Assembly (NCBI RefSeq): GCF_009870125.1
Contig: NC_046679.1
Coordinates: forward strand, 8,742,001 to 8,806,000
Source of the DNA: Drosophila pseudoobscura
Lineage: Eukaryota; Arthropoda; Insecta; Diptera; Drosophilidae
Direction: 5' to 3'
DNA length: 64,000 bases
How positions within the stretch are numbered: position 1 is the first letter of the stretch; each line of letters opens with the position of its first letter. The notes under the pieces are model-generated. The model searched no databases, was not told the DNA's origin, and was given only the letters and a program-made list of their open reading frames with translations. Below are positions 1 to 11,575 of the stretch, in pieces. A program made the position numbers and the translations under genes.

Positions 1-856
1 ATCTTTCTCTCTCAAGAGAGAGATACATAAAACAACAACTGAAAGAGATCAGCGTACGCCAGACAAAATCCGACTGATACGACAACAATAATTCATTTAA
101 TCGTTGCTATCGTTAAATTGTCCTTTGGTACACTGCCTACTAAAAAATATAAAAGTTGTTGTCCAGCCATTGTTGAGGGTGTTTTTGTTTGTTCTCTGTT
201 TGCAAATTGTTGAAAGAATTGCATTAAGGTCACAGAGCTGCTATATCTTAACCGTATAGCCAGAAGAGTGCAACGCATATCCGTTTCTTAACGGAATCCT
301 GAGCCCTGCGACCAGTGTGTGCATTACAAGTAGCAAACAGTTAGTTTTATTTTCGGTAGCGCTTCAGTTTCCATACTGCTCTCTCAGAGAACGAAAGAGA
401 GAAGCGCCAGGTGTTTCCTTTGTTGTGTACAATATACACCAACAAATTCGAGCTGTAGATTGAGAGTGAGCTTTCTTTCGAGCGAGAGAGATAGTATCAT
501 TCGCTGATATCGCCCTCAGATTGGGAAGCTTGAAATTGTTGTTCCTTTTTTAAGAAAAAATTGAAAAAAGCTGAAAATAAAAGTCAAACAAGCGAGAGAG
601 AGAGGACTGCGAGAACGAAAGCGAGACATCCTGCTCATTTCCACTTCTCCTCCTCCTCATACGCATATTGTGTGTGGCCTAGTTTTCTTTTGCAACGGCA
701 CTTTTTTTTGCTGTGTCTCTTTCTTGCTCGCCAGAGACAGAGAGAGTCACTCAGAGAGTGTGGTGTTACTACGTTAACTATATAAAAAACCATTTCCTTG
801 AAACCACAATTCGAAACCTTAAAACCACCAACACAGGTACTAGGCCAGCCCTCACA
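1..856 (+). promoter_or_regulatory. CycG upstream region and 5' UTR
   Basis: No coding region is supportable here. The stretch carries many short GAGAG/CTCTC runs (for example around 9-30, 365-400, 482-492 and 590-605), the type of site bound by GAGA factor. It leads into the CycG start codon at 857. An open frame from 713 runs into the CycG frame, but its first 48 residues are low-complexity and probably untranslated leader. The transcription start was not located. Confidence 0.5.
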
Positions 857-3800
857 ATGTCTGTCCCTGTACGCTACTCTGCTGCCGCCGAATACGCCGC
901 CGCCGTTGATAGTGGTTTGGAGAATACTCTACAACAAGAAGAGCAATACCAATACCAACAACAGCAACAGCAAGACCACCAGCAGCAGCCACCTACCAAC
1001 CACTACGAGCAGGAGTACCAATACCAATACCAGTACCAACAGGAGCAGGATATCGAGTACTATTGCCAGTTGGAGGCGGTTGAGCGGCAGCGGCAGCAGC
1101 AGCAGTTGATGCAGCAGAGGACATCGATGTCGTCGTCGGTTATGTCAGGATTCGCCTTGCACCCCACCAGCAGCAGCAGCAGCAGGAACAACATGGACGC
1201 CAACAGCATTAACGCCATCCTGGTCGATGATGAGCAACCCTCGACATCGGCCCAGGCAGCGGCTGCAGCTGTTCTTGCCGGCAGCGGTAATGCTACCGCC
1301 GCCGGTTTGGCTTCGGTTGGGGGCAAGATGGGGAATGTCATGGACCACAATGCAGAGATGCCAACTGATTGGATGAGGATTGCGGACGAGGGCCGGTACG
1401 GGACCCCGGGTGCTGCTGGCTTGGAATATCAGAAGTACGATCAACAACAACAACAGCAACAAGAGCAATTGGAACTGGATCTTGAGGCCGAGGCAGGAGC
1501 AGTCGGCGGCAATGAACCATCTTCATCGAAGAAGCAGCTGGAGGATCAACTGCACGCTCTCACCTCCGACGAGCTCTACGAGACTCTCAAGGAGTACGAT
1601 GTCCTGCAGGACAAGTATCACACAGTCCTCCTGCTGCCCAAGGAGTCGAGGGTAGGTCCCGACGAGATCTGCTCCCCACCCCCTGAAGCTCAACAGTTCT
1701 CATTTCTCTTCCAGCGCGAGGTGACTGCCGGAGGACGTGACGGATCCGCGTACGTGCTGCGCTGCCTGAAGATGTGGTATGAGCTGCCATCCGATGTCCT
1801 CTTCTCGGCTATGAGCCTGGTCGATCGCTTTTTGGACCGCATGGCTGTCAAGCCGAAGCACATGGCCTGCATGAGCGTGGCCTCCTTCCATTTGGCCATC
1901 AAGCAGCTGGACTTGAAGCCCATTCCTGCCGAGGATCTGGTTACAATATCTCAGGTGAGTTCCTGGAAACCTTTACTCCAAAGGGAGCTGGCTTTAATTT
2001 TGATCTTGTTGTACAGTGTGGTTGTACCGCTGGCGATCTGGAACGCATGGCTGGCGTGATTGCCAACAAGCTGGGTGTCCAGATGGGACATGCACCAATC
2101 ACATCCGTGAGCTACCTGCGCATCTACTATGCCCTCTTCCGCAACCTGGCGAAGGAGATTGGCGGCGATTTCTTCAAGTTCTTCCAACAGCTGATCAAGC
2201 TGGAGGAGCTGGAGAACCGCCTGGAGATTCTGTTGTGCGACGTGAAGACCACCGTCATCACGCCCTCAACCTTGGCCCTGGTGCTCATCTGCCTGCATCT
2301 GGACTTCCACATCAAGGAGTCGTACACCCGCGGCAGTCCCGAACTAAAGCACGTCTTTGAGTATATTCTCTTCCTGCAGCAGTACATGAGGGTGAGTGTT
2401 TGTCTAGACGCGGCATTTCACAGATCTTTGAAGTGCGGATTTCTAATGATTTTTTGTTGTCCCTTTTCTTGTAGATTCCCGATCGCGTTTTCACCTGCGG
2501 CTTTAGCATTGTTTCGGGCATTCTGTCCCACTACAATGGTCAGAACAAGGCGCCCTACAAGCAACGGCTTGTCTGGAAGTTGTCCAGTCGCACGCTGCGC
2601 GTCTTGCGCCCGATCAATCGCTTCTCCTCCGACCTGCCCACCATTGAGGAAGGCATTTCCAATGCCCTTGACGATGGCCTGCGTTCAAGGTGAGTTTTCA
2701 TTTCTAATAACAAAATTTCCCATCAAGGTTGGCCCTTTCCACCTTCCAATCTGATTTCTCCTGCAAAACATGGCCATAGAAATTGTATTTTTAGTGTTTT
2801 TCCTTTTGTTGTTGATGGTTTGACACACTCACGCATACATGCATGTAGGATCTAAATGTGTGTATATATACGATCCCAATATGTAAGCGAGCGTATGAAC
2901 GTTTTTTGGCGTAAACAAGTTTCTAGAATATTAGCGATTCCATTATCAGGCACGGCACCCAAAATATCAACAACAAAACAGCCTACGGTGTCATGAGACT
3001 TGTTGGCTCGTTCGACCAGCCGTCTACGCCCCACACCCCGCCCCCTTCTGCTTAGCTCATAGACCTACATTATGTCGGTGTGTGCGTACGCGTGTATACG
3101 TATGTTTTTTGTTTTTTATTTCGGCAACAATCTTATCGAATCGAAATAACAGCACACGCACGTAAACCCCTGGGCTGTCCGGGGAACGGGGGAGAGGAGA
3201 GTATATCAACTTCCCAAAGGGAAAAAGAGTAGTAATGAAAGCAAATGCAATTTCAAATAGTCCAAATAGGAACGTTACAAATGCTAGAAATGTTTAGGAA
3301 TTTATGCAAAATATTTTCTTATATTAACATCCCAAATGTCGACATTTTTATGCTACTTTTAATGGTCTAAAATACCTAAGGAGTGGTTATAACATAGCAG
3401 ATCTCTTCCCATTTTAGATGCGTCTGTATGTACTATATACAGCGTATGTGTGTATTGGCTTTAGCGTCTGCTTCCGTTCGCAGTGATATAACACACTCAA
3501 ATAGACAGCTGTTGATGTCTCTGTCCTTGAATTCTAGCAATGAACTTAGAATGCATGTTCAATGTCATTGAATGTGTTCCTCTTTGGTTTTTTTTTTGCC
3601 AGCTTTCTTTTATACCTTTTCTTTCTCTTAATTGCTATCTTATCTTATACTTTAGTCAAATGTTTTTTCGAATCGTTAGTCATAAACATTCGGAGAGTTC
3701 AATGCACTATTCGGAGGCGACTTTTGTATACGTGAATATTGCACTTGAGCGAAAGGCTTGGCAAATAATCAGCTGATACGAATGGAGTGGGTGGGTGGGG

Positions 3801-4009
3801 GGAGAGACCTTCGACTTGAACTTGAACAGGGGCCCCCTTTTAACTAATTGCCCCGTTTTGTTGTGGCCAATCAATCAAATGTTGTTGCGCAACGAACGAA
3901 TTTTTGAACTATTTTCCGCTACTCTTTTTGCAGAACCGAGAGCATTAGCTCTGAGGAGGAGGAGGACTGGCCGACTTCACCCATAATTCCAATATTCGAA
4001 CAATGTTAG
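857..4009 (+). CDS. CycG: Cyclin G, 566 aa, five coding exons
   Basis: Cyclin G is an atypical cyclin involved in growth control, cell-cycle and DNA-damage responses and, in flies, interaction with Polycomb/Trithorax-type chromatin regulators. Coding exons read as 857-1651, 1715-1954, 2017-2391, 2475-2689 and 3934-4009, total 1701 nt, all with GT/AG introns in matching phase. The N-terminal 260 residues are Gln/Tyr-rich low-complexity sequence with QYQYQ and QQQQ runs. The cyclin fold starts near residue 266, where LRCLKMWYELPSDVLFSAM and a following VDRFLDRM helix are visible. The acidic C-terminus reads SSEEEEDWPTSPIIPIFEQC, the conserved Drosophila CycG tail. The last intron (2690-3933) is 1.2 kb; the others are 60-85 bp. 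The start at 857 is chosen because Cyclin G homology begins there and it gives the family length. Confidence 0.95.
2690..3933 (+). other. Large last intron of CycG
   Basis: This 1.24 kb intron separates the last two coding exons of CycG. It starts with GTGAGT and ends in a T-rich tract followed by CAG. I see no convincing gene inside; the short open frames are not protein-like. Confidence 0.7.
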
Positions 4010-6130
4010 TATCCAGCCACCCAGCAGCACCCCACACTGCAAGACAACAGCTGGAGCAGGATTGAGCCACGGAACGGAGACGGAGGCGCACGCGGGCACA
4101 TCGCGCACACACATTCAATGGAGCCGCCATCTTCCTGGAATGCAAGGCAGCGGCAGCAGACACACACAAATATCCCCCTGCCTTGGAAGAAGAGAGGCCA
4201 AAGGATGAGCTGCAGCCAGAACGCAATTGTGTGTGTGTGTGTGTGCCAGTGTGTGGATTGAGTGAGCGTTTCGTGTGCGTGCGTGCATAGAGGAAGGTAG
4301 AGAGGTGATTGAGAGAGTGTGTGTATATTTTGCTAAACTGCATCATAATTCTTTTGGCATATACATATATATAGTTACCGCTGGTTCTAACATTTAAGAA
4401 ACAATTGAGTTTTAGGCGGAGAGCGAAAGGTAGCACATCCTTGCCTCCTTATGCTAGAGCAGGTTGCCAGAGATGCGTCGCCAGGCGCACGTTAGAGAGG
4501 CACCTATTTTTCAATTTATTTGCGGCAGACAAAAAAATACGTGAAAAAAAATCAAAAGAAAAAAAAATTACAAAAAAAAATAAAACAAAAACGAATGCTG
4601 CGGACCATCATACAAAAGATTGATGCCGTTCCGGATCATTATTTGAGATCAGAGAGAAGGAGGAAACGATTGCAGAGTTGCCAGCCCCAACAAAAAAAAC
4701 AAGACCAGACTCTGGAATGGGAATGCAATTTTTTGGTGGTAACGCTAGAACCGCAAAAAAAATATATCAAAAAACAAAACATTACAAAAAAAAAACATCA
4801 AAATCATCAAACACACAAAAAACCAATTAGTTTTAAAATCTTTATGTTCTCCCCATGTTTGTGCCGCTCTTATTCGTTCTGTTATACAATCCCCAATCAA
4901 AGGACCCACAAAAACACCAACAAAAAAAAATCATAAAATCTTAAAAAAAAAAGTACAAAAATTCTCTATGTATAGACAGACCGATATCCATAATTTTAGC
5001 CGCGCTCAAAAAAGAAAAAAGATTAAGAAAAAAAGATCGGTAGAAAAAACTATACAAAAATATAATTCGCCGCCTATATTGACTAAGAACTCCTAACAAT
5101 AATAATACCAATTAAATTAAATCAATTATGCAAGGAGAAAATCCACGATATTGTACCAGTAGTGTGTGTCTATTAGATTTTTCTCTGTATAACAAAAAAG
5201 AAAACCAAACTATTTGCCGCCCGAAAAGAAAATACAAATAACTTTCATTATCATGCGATTCTGTGAGGAAATCTATTATTATAGAACAGTTTTCCTAAGA
5301 GACAGCTTCGGTCCAGGAATCAAACAATCACTAAATCAATCAAACGTATTGATGCTCGAAGACGAGCATAAACACGGTGATCCTTTTTTATATTTTACCC
5401 CTAACTATATTATACGAGAATCTACACTTTCTTTTTTGTTATATAATATTATTTAATTTATTAAACGATTTGTAAAAACTATGCAAAAACAAGACCAACA
5501 AACATATGGGGTAGTATATTAAATATCAGCTAAATCTTAGTTTACGAAAACCAGCAAAATTCGAACCGCAGACAAAACCGAAATTCAAATCAATCTTGAA
5601 GCGCGGCGAACTTTAAGCAGAAATTATGATGCATTATTTAGCAAGATGTACAGTGAGATATATGTAGAAGGAAAAGTAGAAAAGAGAGCGTGTGTGGAGA
5701 GCATAGACAGACATAAAAGAAAAACTACCGCAGATGAGATCAATTTGATCAGAAAAACATAAAAACGATTTGAAATTTTACAAATTCTCTTTTTTTAACA
5801 TCTTTCCCCCGAAAAAAAGGGGCTTTCACATAGGATCCTTGGATCCGACACTTTTTCTGTAAATTTAAATAAAATGCGCTTGCCACTGTGTCGGCCACAG
5901 TGGCAGACACTTTTCAATGAGTATTTACAACAAAATCCAATGTTTTATTTAACTTTGTTTTTTGCGTGTGCGTGTGTGTATGTGTGTGTGCAGCAAGACG
6001 CGGACCGGGATCATCTCCCACACCCCAAAGTGCAGCTAACGAGTCCAGCGAAATGTGAGTACCACCATCCATCCACACCCCAACACCAACCGATACGTGA
6101 TACACTCGGATGACAAATGTAAAATAAAAC
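4010..6130 (+). other. CycG 3' UTR, unusually A-rich
   Basis: This 2.1 kb stretch follows the CycG stop codon and is dominated by A runs (4530-5070) and short GT runs (4230-4245, 5965-5990). AATAAA-type polyadenylation signals lie at about 5867 and 6122, suggesting alternative 3' ends. The open frames here are lysine/asparagine-rich products of the A runs and are not credible genes. Confidence 0.6.
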
Positions 6131-7530
6131 CTGCGGAATTTGCTGTAAATATTCCTTTGTTTAAACTTTAAACGATCCCCAACAATCCCCAACTGTTGTG
6201 CAATAGATTCGTATTCCCCCTAGTACATTTCCTCTTCTTGGCAATACTCAGTTTTGAGAAAGTTCAGCTCTGTAATGGAACACACCGTCGAACGTCAAGC
6301 GCTGAAAATAGGTGAAAGCGAACTTACTTTACCCATACGTATATTTAAGCGAAAGATAAATGTGTTCAATTGCCTGGCAAATCACCACAAGCTGAGAAAC
6401 AAAACAAACAAAAACAAAAGCAACAAGATGTGAAATCAATTTAAGCTTAGTCTAACTTTTTGTAAGGGCAAACTGACAAATAAGCGAAAAATAATGATGA
6501 AACCGATGATACGGGATCGGACGCGGAAGATTAGAGCTAAGTTTTTTGTTTAAATGCCGTCGACTGCCACCATGCCACGCCCCCGCTGTGCGGCTGGTGG
6601 GCGGGCTGAGATTTCAAAAATACTTGCATGTATTTCGTATTTTTAAAACTAGCAAATTTTACATTTTATTTAGCGCGGAGTTAGTTAAATATTTGCAATC
6701 AACAACAACACGAAAAAAATCTCAATTATTATACAATTATTTTATGTTGAAAGTTCAAGGGGAAAAGAACAAAACCCCTGTACTAAGATCCAACACACAT
6801 GTCTATTTATAGGTATACTTTTTAGTTTTATCATTTCCTCTTTGGAAAAGTTTGAGCTTAATTTTTGCGAGAGCATTGGTTGAGGTTTAGCCTTAGGATT
6901 AGTTACGAATTTTAACCGGACGCAAAGTGAAATCATTCTGTACATTATGAACCATTCATTTTAATTTATTCGAATTCACGGCCTGTAATTAGGTTTTAGT
7001 TTAAGTGGCGTCCCAAAAAAATCATGAACAAATAGATCATTGTGTTAAAACAAAAATAACGTTGTTTGAAAACAACTGAAAATCGTGATTAAAATCATTG
7101 TACACACATTACAAAAAATAAATGGAAAAAAGTATTATTAAATCGTAACCAATATCAGTTTTTTTTTTTGTCTTAGTCTTTTCAGCACAATTTTAAAAGT
7201 TTGTCAATTTGAATTCGATTTCGATAAGATGTAACTGTCGATAGTCATTGCCGGAAAATGTGTCGAATAACTATCTACGGTTGCTCGAAGATCACTATCG
7301 ACATTATCGGAAAATTTAAGATTGATATTGTGTACATATATCAAAGAATACTTGGAAGCGTTTCGTTTTATTATTATTATTATTCCTAACGAAAATTATA
7401 AACCTTAAAGAATTTAAGCGCAGTTAATTTTCTTTTTGTCAAGTAAAGAGAAAGGATAAGATGGATCTACAAAAAGAAGTATTAGTATTATTAGCCTTAT
7501 TTTTCGCGGCTTAACTCAGGCGGTTTTCCT
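6131..7530. other. Intergenic spacer between CycG and RpL6, left part
   Basis: AT-rich DNA with no recognisable gene. A small cluster of TATCGA/CGATA words (7236-7310, including copies of ATTGCCGGAAAA and ATTATCGGAAAA) is the only structure I see. These words resemble half-sites for DREF/BEAF-32. Confidence 0.5.
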
Positions 7531-7534
7531 GTTT

Positions 7535-7860
7535 CAATAAAGGGGACCTAAGTGGGCTAAGCACAGGTGAATGATATCGTGGATTTTTTTTAAGTTCAGA
7601 AGACAAATGGCATGAATCTTCAAGAAGAATTTACAACCGTTAATATTTTCCGCCATTTACCTCAAGTAGTTGAACTATTTATATATAGGGGGGTCTTAAG
7701 TGGACTAAGTTCGGTTTTTCATCATACGCTATATTGATGTTGAGGAACCGAAATTGAGCCAAAATCCAATAGAAGCAGGTATTTAAAATATGCCAGTGAA
7801 GTAGAAAAAGAATTAATTAATGGGATAATATCTAGATATTCAACGGAATATCAAAAACGG
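7535..7860. repeat. Dispersed repeat, copy 1 (tandem ~147-bp substructure)
   Basis: The motif GGGGACCTAAGTGGGCTAAG near 7542 recurs as GGGGGTCTTAAGTGGACTAAG near 7688, about 147 bp on. Between them is a T run followed by AAGTTCAG (about 7585-7602), and at 7837-7856 is TATTCAACGGAATATCAAAA. All three blocks recur around 33.88-34.15 kb. There is no coding capacity and no clear terminal repeat. It is an old non-autonomous mobile element or obscura-type dispersed repeat; I cannot name the family. Confidence 0.6.
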
Positions 7861-7963
7861 GGAATATGTAAAACAGAACTTGAGTTAGTCAGTATATTTA
7901 CGGTATTTTTTAAAAATATTTTGGTATAATTCCGACGGTTGGACGATATTAACGATATGTCCG

Positions 7964-8062
7964 CGGTCACACTGCTAGTGCGCGACATATAGAGCTGGAG
8001 AAACATCGATGTTTGCAGACATCGATGCTTACGATGTTTTGGGAGCAAAACATCGATGTTTT
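7964..8062 (-). promoter_or_regulatory. Orphan Motif 1/DRE-like promoter cluster, inverted relative to the RpL6 promoter
   Basis: CGGTCACACTG at 7964-7974 matches the Drosophila core promoter Motif 1 (M1BP site, YGGTCACACTR). It is followed by GCTAGTGC and AGAGCTGG, which on the other strand resemble Ohler Motif 7. Then come palindromic ACATCGAT sites at about 8003, 8019 and 8050. The block GCTGGAGAA-ACATCGATG is an imperfect inverted copy of 8434-8500. No gene start is visible beside it. Confidence 0.45.
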
Positions 8063-8431
8063 TTAAGTTTTCCATATATATATTTTATAATATGTATCTA
8101 CGTAAAAAAACTTTGTAATTTTTGTAAACAGTAAAACATTAAATTTTACGAATTATCAAATACCTTTTTACACTACGTTGAGTTATTGAGTTTTTGGTAA
8201 AACTCAGTTTTTTTTACATAGGATAAGCATAGGGTGGTCTAGTGGTGGCAAAAAGTTTAGTTATGGTTACTTTTCAGTTACGTTTGTTCCATTTTCCTAA
8301 TGTTTTCTGCCTGTTCTGCCCATCGCTGTGTCTGAGGGAAAAGGAGCAAAGATAAATCCTTAGATCAAACATATTAATAATAGTGTAAATGGCCTATAAG
8401 ATGCTTCTAGTGTAAATCTAATCAAATCTAA

Positions 8432-8517
8432 AAACATCGATGTTTGAGAAAAAATATCGATGACAACGATGTTAACATCGATGCTTCTCCAGCACTAGCG
8501 ACATAACCTCCTTTTCT
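8432..8517 (+). promoter_or_regulatory. RpL6 core promoter with CATCGATG sites and TCT initiator
   Basis: ACATCGATGT (8434-8443), ATATCGATGA (8455-8464) and ACATCGATGC (8475-8484) are DRE-like palindromes. They are followed by CCAGCACTAGC, similar to Motif 7. The pyrimidine stretch CCTCCTTTTCT at 8507-8516 matches the TCT polypyrimidine initiator used by ribosomal protein genes and places the transcription start about 45 bp before the ATG. Confidence 0.6.
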
Positions 8518-8553
8518 AAATAAATTTTGTGCTGTGTACACGTGTTCTCCACA

Positions 8554-9500
8554 ATGGCACCCGTCGAAAAAGCTAAGAAAGTCGCCAAATCGGCCAAGAA
8601 GGGCAAGAAGCACCCCCTCAACTCGTACCTGAAGGGCGGAATCTTGCGTTACTCCAAGGCTCAGGTGAGTAGCGTTCCAAACACATTGAAAACTCTGCAA
8701 TTGAAGTTTCGCTTCGGTGTGACGCCTGGGTGACAAAGCGTGGTGGGGCCATAGCCCCACCGCATTGGATGGATATGTTTCTGCTGCAGCATGCTGATCG
8801 TGTGTGCTTGTTTTGATTGCAGATGTACAAGCGTCGTGCCCTGTACCGCCTGAAGGACAAGAAGAGCCCAGTGGTGCAGAAGGAGAAGGTGCCAATCACG
8901 AAGGTGAAGAAGATCGGTGGCCCCAAGAACGGCGGTGAGCGCACAGTTTTCCTGAACAAGTCGAAGGCTAACTACCCCACCAAGACCTTCGTGAAGAAGC
9001 GCGTCTCCAAGGCCAACTTCAGCGAGCACAAGCGAAACACTCGCCGCAACCTGAAGCCCGGTACCGTGCTCATCCTGCTGGCTGGTCGCCACCAGGGCAA
9101 GCGCGTCGTCCTGCTGAAGGTGCTGAACTCCGGCCTGCTCCTGGTCACCGGACCCTTCGCCCTCAACTCGTGCCCACTGCGTCGCATCTCCCAGCGCTTC
9201 GTCATCGGCACATCGTCGCGTGTGGACTTGGGCTCGTACAAGGTGCCCGAGCATCTGAACGACGGCTACTTCCGCCGCCTCAAGGCCAAGAAGGACAAGA
9301 AGTCTGGTGAGGCCGACATCTTCGCCGCTAAGAAGGAGCGCTTCGTGCCCAACGAGCAGCGCAAGAAGGACCAGAAGGAGGTGGACGGTGCCCTGCTGAA
9401 GCTCATCAAGGCCCATCCCCAGGGTAAATACTTCGGAAGGTACTTGCAGAACATGTTCGCCCTGCACTCCTCCCAATACCCACACCGCATGCGCTTCTAA
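8554..9500 (+). CDS. RpL6: 60S ribosomal protein L6 (eL6), 262 aa, two exons
   Basis: RpL6 is a structural component of the large cytosolic ribosomal subunit. Exons are 8554-8664 and 8823-9500 (789 nt). The start MAPVEKAKKVAKSAKKGKK is the Lys-rich eL6 tail. The conserved KOW-like core is visible as LKPGTVLILLAGRHQGKRVV, then GPFALNSCPLRRISQRFVIG and an LGSYKVPEHLND segment. Codon use is strongly GC-ending, as in highly expressed fly genes. The short 5' leader after a TCT initiator fits a ribosomal protein gene. An AATAAA signal lies about 90 bp past the stop. The start is the first ATG after the initiator. Confidence 0.98.
8725..8762 (+). other. GC-rich hairpin in the RpL6 intron
   Basis: GGTGGGGC and GCCCCACC flank a CATA loop, a perfect 8-bp stem inside the 158-bp intron (8665-8822). 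Ribosomal protein introns often host snoRNAs, but I cannot find convincing C/D or H/ACA boxes here, so I only record the structure. Confidence 0.35.
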
Positions 9501-9646
9501 GCGGTGGACCACCATGCAACTTCAATTTAAGGATTTTTAAATACTTTGTACAAGCCCGCTGGTTACAAAAACAACAACAAGATTTGTAAAATAAACATTA
9601 CAAAATGGAACACTCTGTGTCGAGGTATGAAAGAACTAAGTGCGTC

Positions 9647-11131
9647 TCATTTATTTTCAGTCGCCTTTGGCTTTGCATCGGTCTCCTTGGTATCATCTGG
9701 GTATTGCGGGTCCAGTTTGAGGGCCGCCAGTAGCTTTCGTCTGCCATGGACATACAAAAGCATTTCGCGATACGATCGTGGCAGCACTTCGTCCACAATC
9801 TTGTCGGCCTTGTAGGTGAGGTAGAAGATATTCGTGGTCCTGTCCTCGCCACTCTGCACATCCCAGATGTGGGCCACCGTCATCAGCTGCACATAGTTCT
9901 TGTTCGTGTACACCACATAGGCGGTCATCTGCAGGAACGTGTTCACCCTCACGGGGCTCAAGAAGCTAATGTCGGAGATGCAATGGAGTATGGGACGGCC
10001 GCGCAGATAGATGCTAGCCATGATGAAGCTAATCTCGACGGCCTGCCGCATAATATAGCCCCCGAATATGGTATTCTGGGCGTTGCGATTCTCTGGGAAT
10101 GGGGATATCATGGTGGTTTGCTGCGAGTCCTGCATCCATCGGCACTTGGGGGGCAGGACGCGGCGATTGAGATCCATGTTGTCCGGTATGGTGGTGCGCT
10201 TGAGCAGATTATACATAATGGCCTGCTCGTGTTCGCGCGGCGGAGAGTTGAGCACCGATTCGGTATGCGCTGCGCGACGCTGCTTCTGCCGCTGCTCGGC
10301 CTCCTTCCAGATGGCTTTCTCCGTCTCGTCGGCTGGCTTCAGGGGATTAACGGGGGCCGAGCCCGTGTTGGTGGCATTGCGTGCCACCATCAAAAAGAGG
10401 GCCCTGGTCACATCGATGTACTCGCCATCCGCCAGCTGCTGCACATAGATGGTGGTCTCCATGGAGCTGCGGCCTGTCCACGAAACGTGCCCACTCAGAT
10501 GAATGTCATAATTGGCCTTGAGTCGTTCAATGTTGCTGAACTCCACCTTGTCCACGAGCAGCGTGACAAACGTGTATGGCAGCGGTACGTCCTTTGGGAG
10601 ATTGGGCAGCAGCACATGGCGGTGACACAGCCACACTGCCATCATATCCAGCTCCTCCATGACACGTCCCATGCGAACCCTACCCAAATAATTGACATAC
10701 CGCTCCCGTATATATTCATCCGAGCCGAGAGGCAGCACGACCGTGGTGTGGGAGTCCAGCATGCTGCGTGTCGGTAGCTCCTCGAGTTTTGGCTGGTACT
10801 TTAAGAGATGATCTCGCGGTTTGGGCACCGTATTGTAGCCGAAATCCACATCCACCCGTTCGCGGATGCTCTTCGCGACTGTGCACAGATGGAGGATAGG
10901 ACCTTTGAGAGACCACTCTTCATTCCACTTTTGTCAGCACCTGTACTCACCATCCGCTAGGTTTCCCGAGCAGTGATCGGATGTCAACTTGACGGGGGAA
11001 TCCTCTGATTTCTTCGTCCCATACTGCCTGCGATTATGGCTGGCAAAGAATGCGCAGGGCCTTAACGATCCTCTGGTGGTGTTTCTCTTTGCCAGAATTC
11101 TTCCCGCTCCACGAGCTATCAGACGATGCAT
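9647..11131 (-). CDS. Mitochondrial acyl-CoA thioesterase, ACOT9-type, copy A (470 aa)
   Basis: ACOT9-family enzymes hydrolyse fatty acyl-CoA to free acid and CoA in mitochondria. Exons are 10951-11131 (181 nt) and 9647-10878, joining in phase 1. The N-terminus MHRLIARGAGRILAKRN is basic and hydroxylated like a mitochondrial targeting peptide. Two HotDog domains follow: the first includes LPYTFVTLLVDKVEF and LSGHVSWTG (roughly residues 140-200), the second includes TIFGGYIMRQAVEISF and RPILHCISDISFLSPV (roughly 330-390). Copy B lies 445 bp upstream on the same strand and is clearly homologous throughout, so the pair arose by tandem duplication. I believe they correspond to D. melanogaster CG1635/CG1638 at 100C, but cannot assign which is which. 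Confidence 0.88.
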
Positions 11132-11575
11132 TTTTCCGAGTAGTTTGCCTTTTGTTTGCTTGACACTGCCGTCTCGCCTGCTTGTTGAAAAACTATCACG
11201 TAATTAACACAGAACACATTTGCAAAAAGAGAACTTGCAGTACGCCCAGCAGGTGCAATGCAATACCTCAGAGAGTGGGAGAGACGGTGAGCACGTTGAG
11301 AGTTCGATTGTTAGAGCAGAAATTGACGTAGATGTTGCCTCAGCAGAGGGCCGCGCAGGGAGATCTAGTGCGAATCTAATCGCACATCTGTATGGGAAAG
11401 TTTTTTGGGCCCACAACAGCCTCTGTACGGCCCTGCACGAATTTTTATCAGATTAGAGGATTACATTTAATTAACACATTGGAGAGAGAACAGGGAATAT
11501 CAATTATTATCTCATATCATATCATATCATTTAGCCTCGGTTAATTATCATTGGGTTATGTTTTACTACAGAAGT
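11132..11575. other. Spacer between the two thioesterase genes
   Basis: About 440 bp holding the 3' end of copy B and the promoter of copy A. An ATCAT pentamer run sits at about 11510-11531. No other gene is seen. Confidence 0.5.

Noticed and set aside
4405-4936. Lys/Asn-rich open frames in the CycG 3' UTR
   Set aside because: They are translations of adenine runs.
7964-8505. Intact foldback or MITE transposon from the inverted CATCGATG blocks
   Set aside because: The arms match imperfectly, no target-site duplication is clear, and one arm functions as the RpL6 promoter, so promoter duplication is the simpler reading.
8661-9515. 284-codon minus-strand frame opposite RpL6
   Set aside because: It is a shadow of the GC-biased RpL6 coding sequence; RpL6 homology on the plus strand is unambiguous.
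9746-10777. 343-codon plus-strand frame opposite thioesterase copy A
   Set aside because: Antisense shadow; the minus strand encodes the conserved HotDog protein.
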